From: Dehalococcoidia bacterium
GTDB lineage: Bacteria; Chloroflexota; Dehalococcoidia; Lucifugimonadales; SHYF01
NCBI GenBank assembly: GCA_009692985.1
Contig: SHYF01000087.1
Span: 1 to 7,001 of the forward strand
Direction of reading: 5' to 3'
DNA length: 7,001 nt
This document shows positions 5,814 to 7,001 of the stretch, one piece after another. Positions within the stretch are counted from its first letter, which is position 1. The number at the start of each line of letters is the position of its first letter. Under the pieces are notes generated by a model, which saw nothing but the letters and a program-made list of their open reading frames with translations, did not search any database and was not told the origin of the DNA. The position numbers and the translations under genes are program-made.

Positions 5814-6860
5814 ATGGGTGCTTATGCGACTCTCCTCCGTCCGCTCCTTTTCCTGCTTCCCCCCGAAAGGGCGCAGGCAGCCGCCGAGTGGCTTCTCAAA
5901 CGAAGCTGGCTATGGCACTTGGCATCACCACTCCTGGACTACAATGACACCCGCCTCCACGTAAGGGTTGCCTGCCTGGAGTTTCCATCGCCCGTAGGTC
6001 TGGCGGCAGGCTACGACAAAAGCTGCGAGTTCCTGGATGCGCTCCTGTCCCTGGGATTCGGGTACGTCGTAGGAGGCACGGTAGTGCCCCAACCCAGGGC
6101 TGGCAACCCAAGGCCACGGCTCATTCGGCTGCCCGGCCAATGGTCGCTCATCAACGCCCTAGGCTTCCCCAGCAAGGGGATGGAGGCCGCCCGAAGCAAT
6201 CTGGATCTCCTGCGCCGCAAGTCCCACCTGCCATCCAAGCCCATCTTGGTCAGCGTGGCCGGGCTGAGCCTGGAGGAGTTCCAGGTTTGCCACGCCGCCC
6301 TGGATCCCCTGGCCGACGCCACGGAGCTGAACATAAGCTCGCCCAACACGCAGGGGCTTCGCGTATTCCAAGAGCCGGAGACTTTCAAGCTACTGCTGGA
6401 TCGTATGAACGCGCAGCGCACCAAGCCCCTCTTCATCAAGATACCCCCTTACGCCGACGACCTGGGACGTGAAAAGGTCCTGGAACTAGTGCGCATTGCC
6501 AGGGAAATTGGCGTGGATGGCATCACAACCGCCAACACTAGGCCAGTGGCAGCGCCCCAGCTGGCGATGGGCCAGGGCGGGCTTAGCGGGCGAATGCTGC
6601 TGGAGGACACTGTGCGGATAGTGACCGAAGTTCGCGCGGAGGCGGGGGCCGCCATGACAATTAACGCGTGCGGCGGCATATCTACCTCCGAGGACGCTCT
6701 CCGCATGCTCCGGGCAGGTGCTGACACGGTGCAACTGCTGACTGGCCTAATATACCGAGGCCCGGCAGTAGCCAGGAGCATCAACAAGGGCCTGGTCCGC
6801 ATGATGGAGAAGCGGGGCTGCGCATCCCTGGCGGAACTGGTTGGCACGAAGGTTCCTTGA
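5814..6860 (+). CDS. pyrD: Dihydroorotate dehydrogenase, class 2 (quinone-dependent) type
   Basis: PyrD oxidises dihydroorotate to orotate with FMN, the fourth step of UMP synthesis. From the ATG at 5814 the protein has 348 residues. The N-terminus YATLLRPLLFLLPPERAQ is the membrane-associating extension typical of class 2 enzymes, which pass electrons to quinones. Further motifs: PVGLAAGYDK (60-69, FMN/substrate lysine K69); GGTVVPQPRAGNPRPRL (87-103); LINALGF (112-118); NISSPNTQGLR (173-183) with the class 2 catalytic serine S176; FIKI lysine K209; GGLSGRML (255-262); CGGIST (286-291); and the phosphate-binding end LLTGLIYRGP (308-317). Two positions differ from E. coli PyrD as I recall it. 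The INIGKN segment is replaced by VSVAGLSLEEF (146-156), which looks like class 1 enzymes. TNTT is ANTR (240-243). An in-frame GTG at 5739 would add 25 residues but is unlikely. Neighbouring genes are unrelated to pyrimidine synthesis. Confidence 0.94.
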   Translation: MGAYATLLRPLLFLLPPERAQAAAEWLLKRSWLWHLASPLLDYNDTRLHVRVACLEFPSPVGLAAGYDKSCEFLDALLSLGFGYVVGGTVVPQPRAGNPRPRLIRLPGQWSLINALGFPSKGMEAARSNLDLLRRKSHLPSKPILVSVAGLSLEEFQVCHAALDPLADATELNISSPNTQGLRVFQEPETFKLLLDRMNAQRTKPLFIKIPPYADDLGREKVLELVRIAREIGVDGITTANTRPVAAPQLAMGQGGLSGRMLLEDTVRIVTEVRAEAGAAMTINACGGISTSEDALRMLRAGADTVQLLTGLIYRGPAVARSINKGLVRMMEKRGCASLAELVGTKVP

Positions 6861-6885
6861 CCCATACCTGCCACGTTGCTAAACT
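6857..6885 (+). promoter_or_regulatory. Promoter for tRNA-Val, starting in the pyrD stop codon
   Basis: TTGACC at 6857-6862 (five of six to TTGACA) and TAAACT at 6880-6885 (four of six to TATAAT) are 17 bases apart. Predicted initiation near 6892 would leave a leader of about 14 bases before the tRNA. The -35 box includes the pyrD TGA (6858-6860). No terminator is visible between pyrD and the tRNA, so readthrough from pyrD is also possible. Confidence 0.5.
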
Positions 6886-6905
6886 AGGCTCGTCCTCCAT
6901 GCCCC

Positions 6906-6982
6906 GGGCGGTTAGCTCAGTTGGTTAGAGCACTGCGTTGACATCGCAGAGGTCAGTGGTTCGAGTCCACTACCGCCCACCA
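6906..6982 (+). tRNA. tRNA-Val (anticodon GAC), CCA encoded
   Basis: The full cloverleaf is visible. The seven-pair acceptor stem is GGGCGGT (6906-6912) with ACCGCCC (6972-6978), and the D arm is GCTC...GAGC. The anticodon stem CTGCG (6933-6937)/CGCAG (6945-6949) encloses the loop TTGACAT, with anticodon GAC at 6940-6942 reading GUC (and GUU by wobble). The T arm is AGTGG-TTCGAGT-CCACT. Discriminator A is at 6979, followed by a genome-encoded CCA at 6980-6982. No intron or mismatch is seen in the stems. Confidence 0.98.
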
Positions 6983-7001
6983 TTGTTGACACACCTCACC
7001 C

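Noticed and set aside
6986..6991. Perfect TTGACA just after the tRNA
   Set aside because: Only ten bases follow before the window ends, so no -10 box can be checked.
1..7001. CRISPR array, toxin-antitoxin, retron, transposase or phage genes
   Set aside because: No regularly spaced direct repeats and no matching protein families were found; the genes are housekeeping, and the unusual features are non-coding hairpins and one gene remnant.

Overview
The window looks like chromosomal DNA of a bacterium, most likely a Chloroflexota lineage near Dehalococcoidia. This is an inference. It rests on moderately GC-rich coding sequence, a SecA with an extra segment of about 20-25 residues after its first ATPase motifs, a small ABM-fold protein of a kind I associate with these genomes, and intergenic hairpins and TTGAGC...GCGAAGG-type repeats. 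No phage, transposase, CRISPR or defence genes are visible. I found no new multi-gene system; the unusual signals are in gaps, a gene remnant and start sites.

Left part (1-1100, minus strand). A decayed fragment resembling the PHP phosphoesterase domain of a PolX-type DNA polymerase sits at the window edge. It lies downstream of a complete TauE/SafE (TSUP) membrane transporter gene (256-1005). A possible 32-codon single-helix membrane ORF overlaps the transporter start and contains a tandem ATGTACATG repeat.

Middle (1095-5405). A 320-base non-coding gap carries several GC-rich hairpins, one of which can act as a terminator for leftward transcription. Then come secA (1417-4071) and, 16 bases upstream of it, prs (4088-5038). 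Both are on the minus strand and look like a two-gene operon driven by an extended -10 promoter near 5245. The prs leader of about 200 bases holds a perfect 32-base palindrome and a degenerate intergenic repeat. A divergent promoter near 5343-5371 drives a plus-strand gene.

Right part (5406-7001, plus strand). A 98-residue dimeric alpha/beta-barrel (ABM-like) protein is followed by a perfect 28-bp inverted repeat. Next comes pyrD, a membrane-type dihydroorotate dehydrogenase whose likely true start is at 5814. Last is a tRNA-Val(GAC) with encoded CCA, whose promoter begins inside the pyrD stop codon.

Functionally these are mainly housekeeping genes. Prs makes PRPP and PyrD makes orotate, the two substrates that meet at the orotate phosphoribosyltransferase step of UMP synthesis. 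They are on opposite strands with separate promoters, so nothing shows co-regulation. SecA is the motor of protein export.
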